Virus record (IMG/VR): IMGVR_UViG_3300020215_000033
Coordinates: 1 to 42,372 of that record
Reading direction: 5' to 3' (one strand)
From: a virus
Length of the DNA: 42,372 nt
Position 1 is the first letter of the stretch, and every line of letters begins with the position of its first letter. Made by a program: the position numbers and the translations under genes. The notes below the pieces were generated by a model. It worked only from the letters and a program-made list of their open reading frames with translations, had not been told where the DNA came from and made no database searches. This document shows, piece after piece, positions 20,757 to 28,876 of this stretch.

Positions 20757-21353
20757 ATGAAAAAGATTCTGTGTCTTGGCCTTGTGGCCTTGTTGTTCTG
20801 CATTAGTGCGAAGGCCGTTAAAGCGATTCAAGTAAATACCGCTGCCGCTGTGGTGGCTGACTCGGCCAACACGCCAGAAACGGCGGTTTACCGGGATACT
20901 TCGGGGAACTTCCAGGCTGGCACTGTTACCCTCCAGGAATTGACCGTTACCAATGATGTGAGCATTCAAGATGGACTTTCCGTAACCGGCAGCGTGGTTA
21001 CGGGCCTCCTCAATGTCTCCACGAACGTAATTACGTCAATGACGATGCACATAGAGGCGGAGACAAAGAGCTCAACGGCGGCCGTTATAACGGCATTTTC
21101 TGGGCAGACAGCAGACCTGTTGCGTGTTAGAGATAGTTCCCTAAATCCGCTCGTCCGCATCACGCCGAATGGGCGCATGGCTCTTTGGTCGCGAACCAGG
21201 GCACAGATCGACGCTCTGACCCCTGATGTTATCGGCGAGATGGTGTATTGCTCGGACTGCTCGGTTAAGAATGTGTGCATTTCCACGGGGACGGCCGTTT
21301 CCCAGTGGATGAGGATGGACCTAGCGACGGCTGGCTGCGGAACTGGAAACTAA
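20757..21353 (+). CDS. exported fibre/tip-like protein with Sec signal peptide
   Basis: A 198-residue protein with a clear signal peptide (MKKILCLGLVALLFCISAKA, then VKA) and SPase I-type A-x-A sites. The mature part has ADSANTPETAVYRDTSGNFQ and AGTVTLQELTVTND, repeats typical of trimeric tail-fibre shafts. The end RTRAQIDALTPDVIGEMVYC resembles fibre-tip segments. It has several C-terminal cysteines (YCSDCSVKNVC). A signal peptide on a fibre-like virion protein is unusual. It could be an exported surface protein rather than a virion part. Confidence 0.65.
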   Translation: MKKILCLGLVALLFCISAKAVKAIQVNTAAAVVADSANTPETAVYRDTSGNFQAGTVTLQELTVTNDVSIQDGLSVTGSVVTGLLNVSTNVITSMTMHIEAETKSSTAAVITAFSGQTADLLRVRDSSLNPLVRITPNGRMALWSRTRAQIDALTPDVIGEMVYCSDCSVKNVCISTGTAVSQWMRMDLATAGCGTGN

Positions 21354-21366
21354 TACAGGAGAAGAC

Positions 21367-21786
21367 ATGAAACTAAAAGAACAGATTTCCAAAACCTTTA
21401 GCGGGTTTATTGCGTTTTGCATTTTGCAATTCGCGATTCCCGTCCTTGCGGATACCGGCCATGAGGGTGCGGTACGAACTGAGCGCGGCAGCTATGCCGA
21501 TACCTTCAAGGTTACGGGTTCGTCTACCACTGGCACCAATATCTTTTCGGTCAAGACAAAGAGGGCCGACGGTACGTGCTTTAACAACACGTCCTCGACG
21601 GTATGGGTTAGCACAAACGCGACGACCCAGCACAATACGACCCATAGCAATATCACGTTCGGCATCCCGGTCCTATCTAGCTCCACGTTCCCGCTGGATG
21701 GGAATTTCACCGGGTCCCTGGCGATGACCTGCGACATCGGCGTTGCCTCCTGCGAGTTCCGATGCCTTGAGGGGTTAGTCCAGTAG
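21367..21786 (+). CDS. exported small protein, fibre-cluster, signal peptide
   Basis: A 139-residue protein with N-terminal basic residues (MKLKEQISKT) and a long hydrophobic run ending FAIPVLA|DTG, a plausible Sec signal. The mature part is a beta-rich Thr/Ser-rich domain (TFKVTGSSTTGTNIFSVKTK) with cysteines near the end (MTCDIGVASCEFRC). SD CAGGAG precedes ATG 21367. No family recognised. The similar neighbour at 21796 suggests the two are paired fibre-like proteins. Confidence 0.6.
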   Translation: MKLKEQISKTFSGFIAFCILQFAIPVLADTGHEGAVRTERGSYADTFKVTGSSTTGTNIFSVKTKRADGTCFNNTSSTVWVSTNATTQHNTTHSNITFGIPVLSSSTFPLDGNFTGSLAMTCDIGVASCEFRCLEGLVQ

Positions 21787-21795
21787 GGAGAGACA

Positions 21796-22284
21796 ATGAA
21801 AAATATCATTTCCGCAGCTTTACTTGCCTTCCTGTCTAGCACCGCTCACGCTGGTCTCGGTGATGGCTCCAGGAAAAATCAGGTGGACAACATCGCCATC
21901 GCAATCGGGACGAGCGACCAGAGCCTTACTTCTACGGCCTACACGGGGGTCGATGGAAGCACGGTAACGCTCACGGTCGGGCCCAATAGCAGGGTTCTCC
22001 TAGAGTTAAGCGCGACCCTTCGGAATGATACCGACGGTCAAGGGTGCTTCGTTCAACTAATGCAAGGAAGCACTGTTTTGAATACTGGAACAGTCGGATC
22101 GTGTGGAGTGTCTGTCGCGGCGGCAAACGCTAGGCAGCACTGTGGAATCACCAAGATAACCAGCGTCCTAGCGGCTGGGACCTACAGCTTCTCCGTGATG
22201 TACAAGGCCACAGGAGCAAGCACCTGTATTTTCAACGGGGCAGACGCAAATTGGACCTTTATCGCGGAGGAGTTGCGTTTCTAA
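21796..22284 (+). CDS. exported small protein, fibre-cluster, signal peptide
   Basis: A 162-residue protein with signal peptide MKNIISAALLAFLSSTAHA|GLG and a beta-rich mature domain (VTLTVGPNSRVLLELSATL) that looks like a small jelly-roll or fibre-head domain. Cysteines occur in regular pairs (GQGCFVQ, VGSCGVS, QHCGITK, STCIF), which suit an oxidising compartment. Ends taATG into the next gene. Function unknown; the location among virion genes suggests a receptor-interacting or decorating role. Confidence 0.6.
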   Translation: MKNIISAALLAFLSSTAHAGLGDGSRKNQVDNIAIAIGTSDQSLTSTAYTGVDGSTVTLTVGPNSRVLLELSATLRNDTDGQGCFVQLMQGSTVLNTGTVGSCGVSVAAANARQHCGITKITSVLAAGTYSFSVMYKATGASTCIFNGADANWTFIAEELRF

Positions 22285-22460
22285 TGCTTAGCAACGCCAT
22301 TTTGTTTTTTGCGGCGATAGGGTTCGTATCAAGCATTTTAACGTTCGCGGTTTTCTTGTTCTTCGTGGTCGGCACGTTAAACGATTGGATCGCGGAAGCA
22401 ATCGAGCATTCCAGGGCCAGGTGTTGCCGATTGGATCGGGATAATGGAAGCCACAACTGA
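22284..22460 (+). CDS. small membrane protein (58 aa)
   Basis: ATG 22284 overlaps the previous TAA. The protein begins MLSNAILFFAAIGFVSSILT and continues FAVFLFFVVGTLNDW, about 30 hydrophobic residues, one or two membrane passes, then a basic Cys-containing tail. It sits between the exported proteins and the methyltransferase/glycosyltransferase cluster. Function unknown. Confidence 0.55.
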   Translation: MLSNAILFFAAIGFVSSILTFAVFLFFVVGTLNDWIAEAIEHSRARCCRLDRDNGSHN

Positions 22461-22977
22461 AACCATAAAGCTAAACCTCGGTGCTAGGGATAGGCGTATT
22501 CCTGGCTTCAAGAACATGGATATTGACGCCCATGCGGGCGTTGATTTCGTGGGGGATGTCTCCAATCTAAGCCAGTTCCCCGACGGTAGCGTAGATGAAA
22601 TTTACGCCTCCCATATCCTTGAGCATTTTGAGCATCACAGGACTTTGGCTGTATTGAAGGAGTGGTGCCGGGTGCTAAGGCCTGGCGGTCGGCTTTTAGT
22701 AGGTGTTCCCGATTTTGCCCGGGCCGTAGAGCTATACCAGACCATGGGGCTGGATGAGTGGATTATCCGCTTCCTCTGTGGGGATCAGGAGTATAAGACC
22801 GCCTACCATTACACGCTTTTCGATGAGGATAGGTTGTCCCAGCAATTGCGCGCGGCTGGATTCTCTGACGTGTTCCGTGTTGAGCAATTCCCGTTAGAGA
22901 ATGACGGCGACTGCTCAAACCTCGTCAGCACCGTTGATGGGCAAAACGTGTCTTTGAACCTCATAGCGACTAAATGA
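22444..22977 (+). CDS. SAM-dependent methyltransferase (polysaccharide-type)
   Basis: A 177-residue class I methyltransferase. It has KLNLGARDRRIPGFKNMD (motif I, with Gly-Ala-Arg in place of the usual Gly-Cys-Gly), VDEIYASHILEHFEHH and VLRPGGRLLVGVPD. The layout matches predicted methyltransferases that sit in LPS and capsule clusters. It opens a five-glycosyltransferase cluster, so it may methylate a sugar. Overlaps the preceding gene by 17 bases and is coupled by ATGA to the next. Confidence 0.75.
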   Translation: MEATTETIKLNLGARDRRIPGFKNMDIDAHAGVDFVGDVSNLSQFPDGSVDEIYASHILEHFEHHRTLAVLKEWCRVLRPGGRLLVGVPDFARAVELYQTMGLDEWIIRFLCGDQEYKTAYHYTLFDEDRLSQQLRAAGFSDVFRVEQFPLENDGDCSNLVSTVDGQNVSLNLIATK

Positions 22978-23696
22978 CAATTGAGCTAATCACGAGGGTA
23001 AAGTATCCGGTCCTCTACCTGAGGATGAAAAACAGCGCCACAAAAACGGCGTCTGGGGATATTAGATTCTCCGCCGCCTTCGATGATGGTCAGCCCAAGT
23101 TAGCCGAGTCATACAACCTCCTGGGGTCCATGTCTGACGCCGACATTCTCCTATTCGTCCACGATGACGTTATCTTCCTATCGAATGGCTGGGACAAGAA
23201 GATAGAGGACGCTATCAGGCTTGGGTTTAACGTGGTCGGGGTTGTGGGGAGCCAGAAGTACGAGGGCGGCCTTATCTTCGATGCTGGGAGGCAATACTCC
23301 TCCGGCAAGCTGGCCTACCTCCAAGACGGTAAGCGCAGGGTCAAGCTTATGGCAAACCGCTGCGAGATAGAGCCTGTGAAGGTTGTGGATGGCCTCTTTA
23401 TGGCGGTAGCGGCAGATCATTTTAAGAAGACCGGTTTTGACTGGCAGTTTGATGGACTCTTCTACTATGACGTTGACCTTTGCCTTCGCTCCAACTGTGC
23501 CGTAGCGGACATCCTGGTTAGCCACGAGAAGCCGTCTGACCTTTACGGTAAGTACCCAGCCGACATGAAGCCCAGAGATGCTTACGCGGATGCCTTTAAC
23601 GCCAAACACGGATTCAAAGGCGAGCCCCCGATAGGGGATCAGAGCTGCCAGCAAGTAGCTTACGAGGACTACGTGCTGGACGGTATCAAGCTATGA
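22974..23696 (+). CDS. GT-A fold glycosyltransferase
   Basis: A 240-residue protein. LLFVHDDVIFLSNGWDKKIE holds a D-D-V type DXD-like motif used to bind the metal and nucleotide sugar; VVDGLFMAVAADHFKKTGFD and FYYDVDLCLRSNCAVADIL fit the acceptor side of small GT2-like enzymes (DUF4422/glycosyl family). ATGA-coupled both ways. Part of the sugar cluster; acceptor unknown. Confidence 0.7.
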   Translation: MTIELITRVKYPVLYLRMKNSATKTASGDIRFSAAFDDGQPKLAESYNLLGSMSDADILLFVHDDVIFLSNGWDKKIEDAIRLGFNVVGVVGSQKYEGGLIFDAGRQYSSGKLAYLQDGKRRVKLMANRCEIEPVKVVDGLFMAVAADHFKKTGFDWQFDGLFYYDVDLCLRSNCAVADILVSHEKPSDLYGKYPADMKPRDAYADAFNAKHGFKGEPPIGDQSCQQVAYEDYVLDGIKL

Positions 23697-24496
23697 GCCT
23701 TGGAACGTTTATGCTCGTTAAAAACGAGAAATTCTGGATCGCTCCGCATATTCTCCGCGTGCTGCCCCACGTTGATCAAATGTGTTTTTTCGACGGAAAC
23801 AGCACGGACGGTACGCTTGAGATTATCGAGCAGATCAAGAATACCGACCCCAACGGCCACAAGATCAAGCTAGTTAAAGACCGGGACCCCAAGGACCTAA
23901 AAGACGACTACGTTAAACTTTTCAATGAATGTATGTGGTCGCTGGAAACGGATTTAGCATGGTTCCTCCATCCGGACATGTGGGTTATCAATCCCGAGGA
24001 GATTAACCGCGTCCGTAATTCCGACGCCATCGCCCTGGTAACTCACATGGAGTCCTATGCCGGTGAACCTGGCGGGAAGCTCTACAAGATCGAGCAGGGA
24101 CGCGGCGAGTTGTGGAAGAACATCTACCGCCTTCGCAATCCAAACCTCGGGGCTCACTATCACGGCTGGTATGGTGCCGCAAATGAGGACGTTTACTTCA
24201 GAGAGATAACCGGCGACCAGCACGAGCACCACGGGGAGCAGGTGGGAAGGTATCCCTATGCCGTTGAGGACAGCGGCCTTAAGGTCATGCATTTCTCGGA
24301 TGTTCGCCCCTATGACCGCCGCCTGTCCAGAATGGTGACGTGCCTCCTTAACCAGGGCTATTCCGCAATAGACGCCAAGAACATCGCCCCGACCCATCCC
24401 CGGGTAAGCCTGGAAGATGGCGTCGGGTTTAAGTTCGCCCCTGCCGAGTATCCGGCAGAGTTTCTAGCCGCACAGAGGGAGGTCGCTAGTGTCTGA
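23693..24496 (+). CDS. GT2-like glycosyltransferase
   Basis: A 267-residue protein with an N-terminal GT-A pattern (MLVKNEKFWIAPHILRVLPH, DGNSTDGTLEIIEQIK) and WFLHPDMWVINPEE (DXD-like HPDMW). The C-terminal half includes HGWYGAANEDVYFRE and LKVMHFSDVRPYDRR. This is the pattern of glycosyltransferase family 2 enzymes that lack a membrane anchor. ATG 23693 is coupled by ATGA. Donor and acceptor unknown. Confidence 0.75.
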   Translation: MSLGTFMLVKNEKFWIAPHILRVLPHVDQMCFFDGNSTDGTLEIIEQIKNTDPNGHKIKLVKDRDPKDLKDDYVKLFNECMWSLETDLAWFLHPDMWVINPEEINRVRNSDAIALVTHMESYAGEPGGKLYKIEQGRGELWKNIYRLRNPNLGAHYHGWYGAANEDVYFREITGDQHEHHGEQVGRYPYAVEDSGLKVMHFSDVRPYDRRLSRMVTCLLNQGYSAIDAKNIAPTHPRVSLEDGVGFKFAPAEYPAEFLAAQREVASV

Positions 24497-24938
24497 AATA
24501 GCAGTTGAGTTGGCGAGCGGAAAGAAATGCCCTGCCTGCAAAAAAATAAAAAGCAGGGATGAATTCAATAAGGACGTGCAGAAAATTAGTGGGCTGCACC
24601 CCCATTGCAGGGAATGCGTGGCGGTTCGTGCTGGCAAGTATTATCGAGAAAACAAGGCTCATATTTTGGTCTGCCAGAGGAAGCGGATTTTCGAGAAAAA
24701 GTACGGAATAAGCGTTGCGGATTACGACTCCATGAATTCATCTCAGGGCGGTGTATGCAAAATTTGTGGCGGTAAAAATAATGCTGGCAGGAGGCTCGCC
24801 GTAGACCACTGCCATGTAACGAATAAAGTGCGCGGTCTTCTGTGCAACGCATGCAATCAGGCGATAGGCCTACTTAAGGACTCTGTGGAAAATATAACCA
24901 AAGCCGCTGATTACGTCAGGATGTCGGGGGCAATTTAA
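24489..24938 (+). CDS. recombination endonuclease VII-like protein
   Basis: A 149-residue HNH/endonuclease VII family protein from GTG 24489 (SD GGAGG). It starts with a zinc-ribbon pair (CPACKKIKSRDEF, then HPHCREC). The nuclease has YGISVADYDSM, GVCKICGGKNN, then VDHCHVTNKVRGLLCNACNQ and AIGLLKDSVENI. These are the signature residues of the family that resolves DNA junctions in T4. It splits the glycosyltransferase cluster, so it is likely a mobile, homing-type gene rather than a core resolvase. Confidence 0.85.
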   Translation: MSEIAVELASGKKCPACKKIKSRDEFNKDVQKISGLHPHCRECVAVRAGKYYRENKAHILVCQRKRIFEKKYGISVADYDSMNSSQGGVCKICGGKNNAGRRLAVDHCHVTNKVRGLLCNACNQAIGLLKDSVENITKAADYVRMSGAI

Positions 24939-26401
24939 TGGAATCGCTTCTAAGTTTCGTCATTCCCGTCTATGAGCCTGACGAGGTGGTCTTTGACAAG
25001 GCCCTTAAGGCCCTGTGTGCCCAGAGTTTAAAAAAGTGGGAAGCGGTGTTTGTGCTTGACGGCCCGTGCCCGGAGGGACGCGCCTTGATTGCCAGGCACA
25101 TGAAGAAGGTCCCCAACCGCTACGAGATCGTCGAGATTCCGCATGGCGGTGCCCAGAAGGCCAGAAATGCGGGCTTCCCGTACACTAAGGGCAATTACGT
25201 CGTATTTTGGGACTACGACTGCGTCATTGAGCCGCATACCGCCCTTGCCTGGGTCGAGCTTTTGGACAAGGACCCGAAGATAGGTTTTGTCTATAGCGCC
25301 TATCGCTACCTAAACGAGATGGGGGGCCTGGGCTCCGAGCCCTTCGATCCTTGGCTACTTCGCGTCCGCAACTACATTTCTACATGTTTCCCGCTTAGGC
25401 GCGAGCTATTCCCTGGCTGGAATGAGAGCCTAGAATCCGCACAGGACTGGGACTTCTGGCTCTCCGTTGTCGAAAAGGGTGGCGTAGGCCAATTCTTGCA
25501 GGGCTACGCCTTCGCCACGGCCTACCCTACTCCTAAGTCAATTAGTGGCAAGGGCTGCACTCCAGAAGTGTGGCTAGAGCGTCAGGACAAGGTTAAGGCC
25601 CTCCACGGTATCCCGATTCGCGAGGTGTGCGTTACAAGCCTCCACGACAAGCTAGACGGGATCGCCATCGCCAAGGCCATAGACGCGGACTATCAGGATT
25701 ACCCGTCGGATAAGCCCAACCACTACAAGACGATAATCCAAATTGGCTTTAGCCTTAAGCCAGAGGAATTCGAGCGGTGCGCTTCCGTCTGGGGTAAGCA
25801 GCATAAGAAGATTCTTTTTTGGACCGCCGACGACGTTGAGCTAGTCCACGACGGAATAGCCCTTCGTGCCCTTGGTGAGTACTCAAAGAAGATCAACGCG
25901 ATTGCCACGCAATACGTCGAGGATAAAAAGGCCTACGAGATCATGACTCGGGCCGGTTTTGCGGTTGAGATTCTGCCGCTTCCCACCATCTCCAAAGAGG
26001 ATGTCGCGCCTCTCCCGGAGGAGCCTAAGTTTCTCGTCGATATTGCCCCCAACTACGGGCACGTCTTCAACGTGATTCAGGAGGCAATCCCCGACATAAA
26101 GTTTGAGATTCTTGGCGGTGCCCAGGAGATCGACAAATTCACGGGCATGATTTGCTTCCGGCAAGATGGCCTTTTGCGGCCTGCCGTTAAGCGGATTCTA
26201 GCGGCCGGTCGGCATGTAGTCAGCAACATTCAAGCTCCTTTTACTGGGTTCATGAGTGACCATGTTTCCGATGCCAAGTTCATTACTGACTTTGTTGAAA
26301 GGATTCGCCAGGCGGCAAAGAAGCCCACCAGCAAAGAGGCCGTCCGTTACTGGATCGACCAGCGACGCATAGATAAATTCAAGGAGGTTGTGTGCGCTTA
26401 A
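24938..26401 (+). CDS. GT2 glycosyltransferase with extra C-terminal domain
   Basis: A 487-residue protein. Residues 1-200 are a GT-A domain: LSFVIPVYEPDEVVFDKALK, WEAVFVLDGPCPEG, RNAGFPYTKGNYVVFWDYDC with the DYD motif, and ESAQDWDFWLSVVEKGG (catalytic-side acidic residues). Residues 240-487 form a second domain (IIQIGFSLKPEEFERCAS, DIAPNYGHVFNVIQEAI, ILAAGRHVVSNIQAPFTGFM) that resembles the nucleotide-binding half of GT-B enzymes. A bifunctional enzyme or an acceptor-specific extension is possible. Confidence 0.75.
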   Translation: MESLLSFVIPVYEPDEVVFDKALKALCAQSLKKWEAVFVLDGPCPEGRALIARHMKKVPNRYEIVEIPHGGAQKARNAGFPYTKGNYVVFWDYDCVIEPHTALAWVELLDKDPKIGFVYSAYRYLNEMGGLGSEPFDPWLLRVRNYISTCFPLRRELFPGWNESLESAQDWDFWLSVVEKGGVGQFLQGYAFATAYPTPKSISGKGCTPEVWLERQDKVKALHGIPIREVCVTSLHDKLDGIAIAKAIDADYQDYPSDKPNHYKTIIQIGFSLKPEEFERCASVWGKQHKKILFWTADDVELVHDGIALRALGEYSKKINAIATQYVEDKKAYEIMTRAGFAVEILPLPTISKEDVAPLPEEPKFLVDIAPNYGHVFNVIQEAIPDIKFEILGGAQEIDKFTGMICFRQDGLLRPAVKRILAAGRHVVSNIQAPFTGFMSDHVSDAKFITDFVERIRQAAKKPTSKEAVRYWIDQRRIDKFKEVVCA

Positions 26402-27099
26402 GTTTCGTTATCCCTGCCCATAACTCGGCAGCGTGGCTTAATGCTGCGGTGGAGTCCTGTCTTGGGCAGACCTACAAGGACATTGAAATAGTCATCGTCA
26501 ACGACGCCTCAACTGATTCGACGCCGGATTACCTGGCCTGGCTTGCAAAGCAGGGGCACGGTGAAAAGCTGAAGATTATTTCTAATGAAATAAACCTGGG
26601 CCGCTCCGCTTCCCGCAACATCGGCAACCGGGCCGCTTCCGGTGATGTCCTCCTAGTCCTTGATGCCGATGACGTTGCCGCCCCTCGTCGGGCAGAGCTA
26701 ACCGCCGCCAAGTTTAAAAAAGGTGCCGTGTTTGTCCACGGTGCCTGTCATAGGATGGACGCCGTTAGGCGGGACATGGGGCTGATGGAGACTGACGTAT
26801 TCAACCGTGAAAAGGCACTGGAGACTCTGACTAATCGGATCGTACACAGCACGGTCGCTTACTCGCGCGAGTTCGCGGATAAATACCCTTACCCTGAATC
26901 CGGCGATGCCGCTCGTCTTGGCCTAGATGATTGGGCGTGCTTCATCGCCGCCGCGATGGATGGTGTTAAGTTCGACTTTATCCCTTCGCCTATCGCCGCT
27001 TACCGCGATGGCGTGGGCATATCGTCTAACCGCGATGAGGCCGAGGTCCTTAAGTTCAAAAAGGAGTTCTTGGCGAAACTGACGGCGGTGCCGGCATGA
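26392..27099 (+). CDS. GT2 family glycosyltransferase
   Basis: A 235-residue classical family-2 enzyme from GTG 26392 (SD AGGAGG). LSFVIPAHNSAAWLNAAVES, VIVNDASTDSTPDYLAWL, LGRSASRNIGNRAASGDVLL and LDADDVAAPRRAEL are all visible, with the DADD metal motif. The C-terminal half has the family's LDDWACFIAAAMDGVK region. It is coupled to its neighbours. It would add a sugar from a nucleotide sugar in the cytoplasm. Confidence 0.85.
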   Translation: MRLSFVIPAHNSAAWLNAAVESCLGQTYKDIEIVIVNDASTDSTPDYLAWLAKQGHGEKLKIISNEINLGRSASRNIGNRAASGDVLLVLDADDVAAPRRAELTAAKFKKGAVFVHGACHRMDAVRRDMGLMETDVFNREKALETLTNRIVHSTVAYSREFADKYPYPESGDAARLGLDDWACFIAAAMDGVKFDFIPSPIAAYRDGVGISSNRDEAEVLKFKKEFLAKLTAVPA

Positions 27100-28232
27100 G
27101 CGAAGTGGCGGCGCTGATGATCCAAGCCTCAAACGCTGGGGTAGCCCACTATAGACTCGATAGCTGGGCACAGGCAGCGTATCGACTTAGGGCGGGCCAC
27201 TTCTTCATCCCATGGTACGACAAGAGCCTAGACGAAACGCACCCCTGGGAATCAGACTTGCTGGACACCCGCTATCGCACACGCATTAAGTCCGAGCTAG
27301 CCTCTCACGCAAAGACGGCGAAAGTTTTGGTGTCCCAGATGTGCCATACCGAGCCCGCGCTAATCGAATTGGTCGAGCTTAAGTGCCTAAACAAAATTCC
27401 GTTAGTAACCGAGATCGACGACAACATTCTATCTACTCCGACCTACAACGTCGCCCATTCGACTTATAGGCCCGGCTCTGCGTTCAGGTCTTTGGCTATA
27501 GATCAATTCCGCATGTCGGACGCGATGATTGTTTCTACGCCTTACCTGAAGGAAGTTTATAGCGAGTTCAACCCGAATATCTACGTCATCCCCAATAGCC
27601 TCGACTTCAGAATATGGGACAACCTCAAGCACCGCCGGAATACCGACTTTATCCGTATTGGCTGGGCAGGTGGGAAGACGCATGAGGAGGACTTGAGGAT
27701 TGTCGAGCCAATCGTCCGGAAAACGCTTGAGCGGCACACGAACGTCCGCTTTTCCTTCGTCTGCGGCGTCCCGAAGTTCTTCCGTGGAATTGATCGTGTA
27801 GAGACGATAGACGAGGGCGTCCGGATTGACCGTTACCCGCAATTCCTAGCATCCCGCTCCTTTGATATTGGCCTAGCGCCTCTAGTCGATAACGCCTTCA
27901 ACCGTGGGAAGTCAAACCTGCGCTGGCTTGAGTACGCGGGCCTTAAGGTTCCGTGCGTAGCCTCAAACGTGGGCCACTTCGCGGAGACCATCACTCAAGA
28001 CCATGATGGCATTCTCTGTGAGAATCAAAACGAGGGCGAATGGCTAGAAGCCCTTGAATGGCTTATCTCCGACGAGAAGGAACGCCGGAGGATGGGGAAG
28101 GCTGCCAACCAGACTGCCCGCCGCAAATTCAATGTCGAAGCTAACGTATTCGAGTACGCCAAGGTACTAAACGAGATCATAGACAGGGGCCAGGTTGTGA
28201 AGTTGCCCGAGTCACAGGAGGCGTCCGCGTGA
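27096..28232 (+). CDS. GT-B glycosyltransferase (family 4-like)
   Basis: A 378-residue enzyme with two Rossmann halves. The N-terminal side has VTEIDDNILSTPTYNVAH, then SDAMIVSTPYLKEVYSEFNP and IYVIPNSLDF. The C-terminal side has IRIGWAGGKTHEEDLRIVE, DIGLAPLVDNAFNRGKSNLR and WLEYAGLKVPCVAS, with the conserved E of family 4 and the final Rossmann helix. ATGA-coupled to the GT2 before it and to the tail adaptor after it. Acceptor unknown. Confidence 0.8.
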   Translation: MSEVAALMIQASNAGVAHYRLDSWAQAAYRLRAGHFFIPWYDKSLDETHPWESDLLDTRYRTRIKSELASHAKTAKVLVSQMCHTEPALIELVELKCLNKIPLVTEIDDNILSTPTYNVAHSTYRPGSAFRSLAIDQFRMSDAMIVSTPYLKEVYSEFNPNIYVIPNSLDFRIWDNLKHRRNTDFIRIGWAGGKTHEEDLRIVEPIVRKTLERHTNVRFSFVCGVPKFFRGIDRVETIDEGVRIDRYPQFLASRSFDIGLAPLVDNAFNRGKSNLRWLEYAGLKVPCVASNVGHFAETITQDHDGILCENQNEGEWLEALEWLISDEKERRRMGKAANQTARRKFNVEANVFEYAKVLNEIIDRGQVVKLPESQEASA

Positions 28233-28876
28233 TTTTATCAACCCTTCAGCAGTTGGTCGCTGACTTCGTGGGCGACCCCAATCAAACCCGGTTTTCCGCT
28301 ACGCAATATGTTGACGCCATAAACCGAGCCCAGGAACAGTTTATTCTGGATTCAAAATCGCTTTTCAAATATGCGACTCATACGTCCACGGCTGGGACTT
28401 CCACCTATAGCCTAACCACGGATTTCCTTTTAGAGGAATCCATAACCTACAACGGGATTTATTTAAAGCCAGTATCAAGACGTACTCTAGCGGTTCTTTA
28501 CCCGGATACGGATTGGACACTGCTGGAAGGCACTCCGACCATGTACATGATTGATCCGGAGCAGATTAACCGCGTATTCCGTCTTATACCGATACCCCAA
28601 GAAGCAAAAACTGTTGTTTTGAAATACCTCGCGCTCCCTAGTGAGGTATCCGCCGCTACCGATGTTGTTTTAAACGCGGCGACCCTTATGACTCAGTTTC
28701 ATATGGGTGTAGCCGCATTCGCAGCCTGGATACTGCTGAATTACGAAACCGCCACGCCGGAGATCGTGGAAAAAAAGCGGGAAATGCAGAAAATCTATCA
28801 AGACTACGTAAACAAGGCTATTGAGAATTACGGAAACACCAAGAGCGAGCCTCTCCGGTTCCGCCCCATAAAGTGA
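28229..28876 (+). CDS. head-tail adaptor-like protein
   Basis: A 215-residue protein from GTG 28229, placed after the glycosyltransferases and directly before the tail hub. Its sequence (LQQLVADFVGDPNQTRFSAT, YVDAINRAQEQFILDSKSLF, TSTAGTSTYSLTTDFLLEES) matches the pattern of podovirus adaptors (P22 gp4/gp6-like) that bind the portal. It is helical with a beta-rich middle. No signal peptide. Confidence 0.7.
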   Translation: MILSTLQQLVADFVGDPNQTRFSATQYVDAINRAQEQFILDSKSLFKYATHTSTAGTSTYSLTTDFLLEESITYNGIYLKPVSRRTLAVLYPDTDWTLLEGTPTMYMIDPEQINRVFRLIPIPQEAKTVVLKYLALPSEVSAATDVVLNAATLMTQFHMGVAAFAAWILLNYETATPEIVEKKREMQKIYQDYVNKAIENYGNTKSEPLRFRPIK

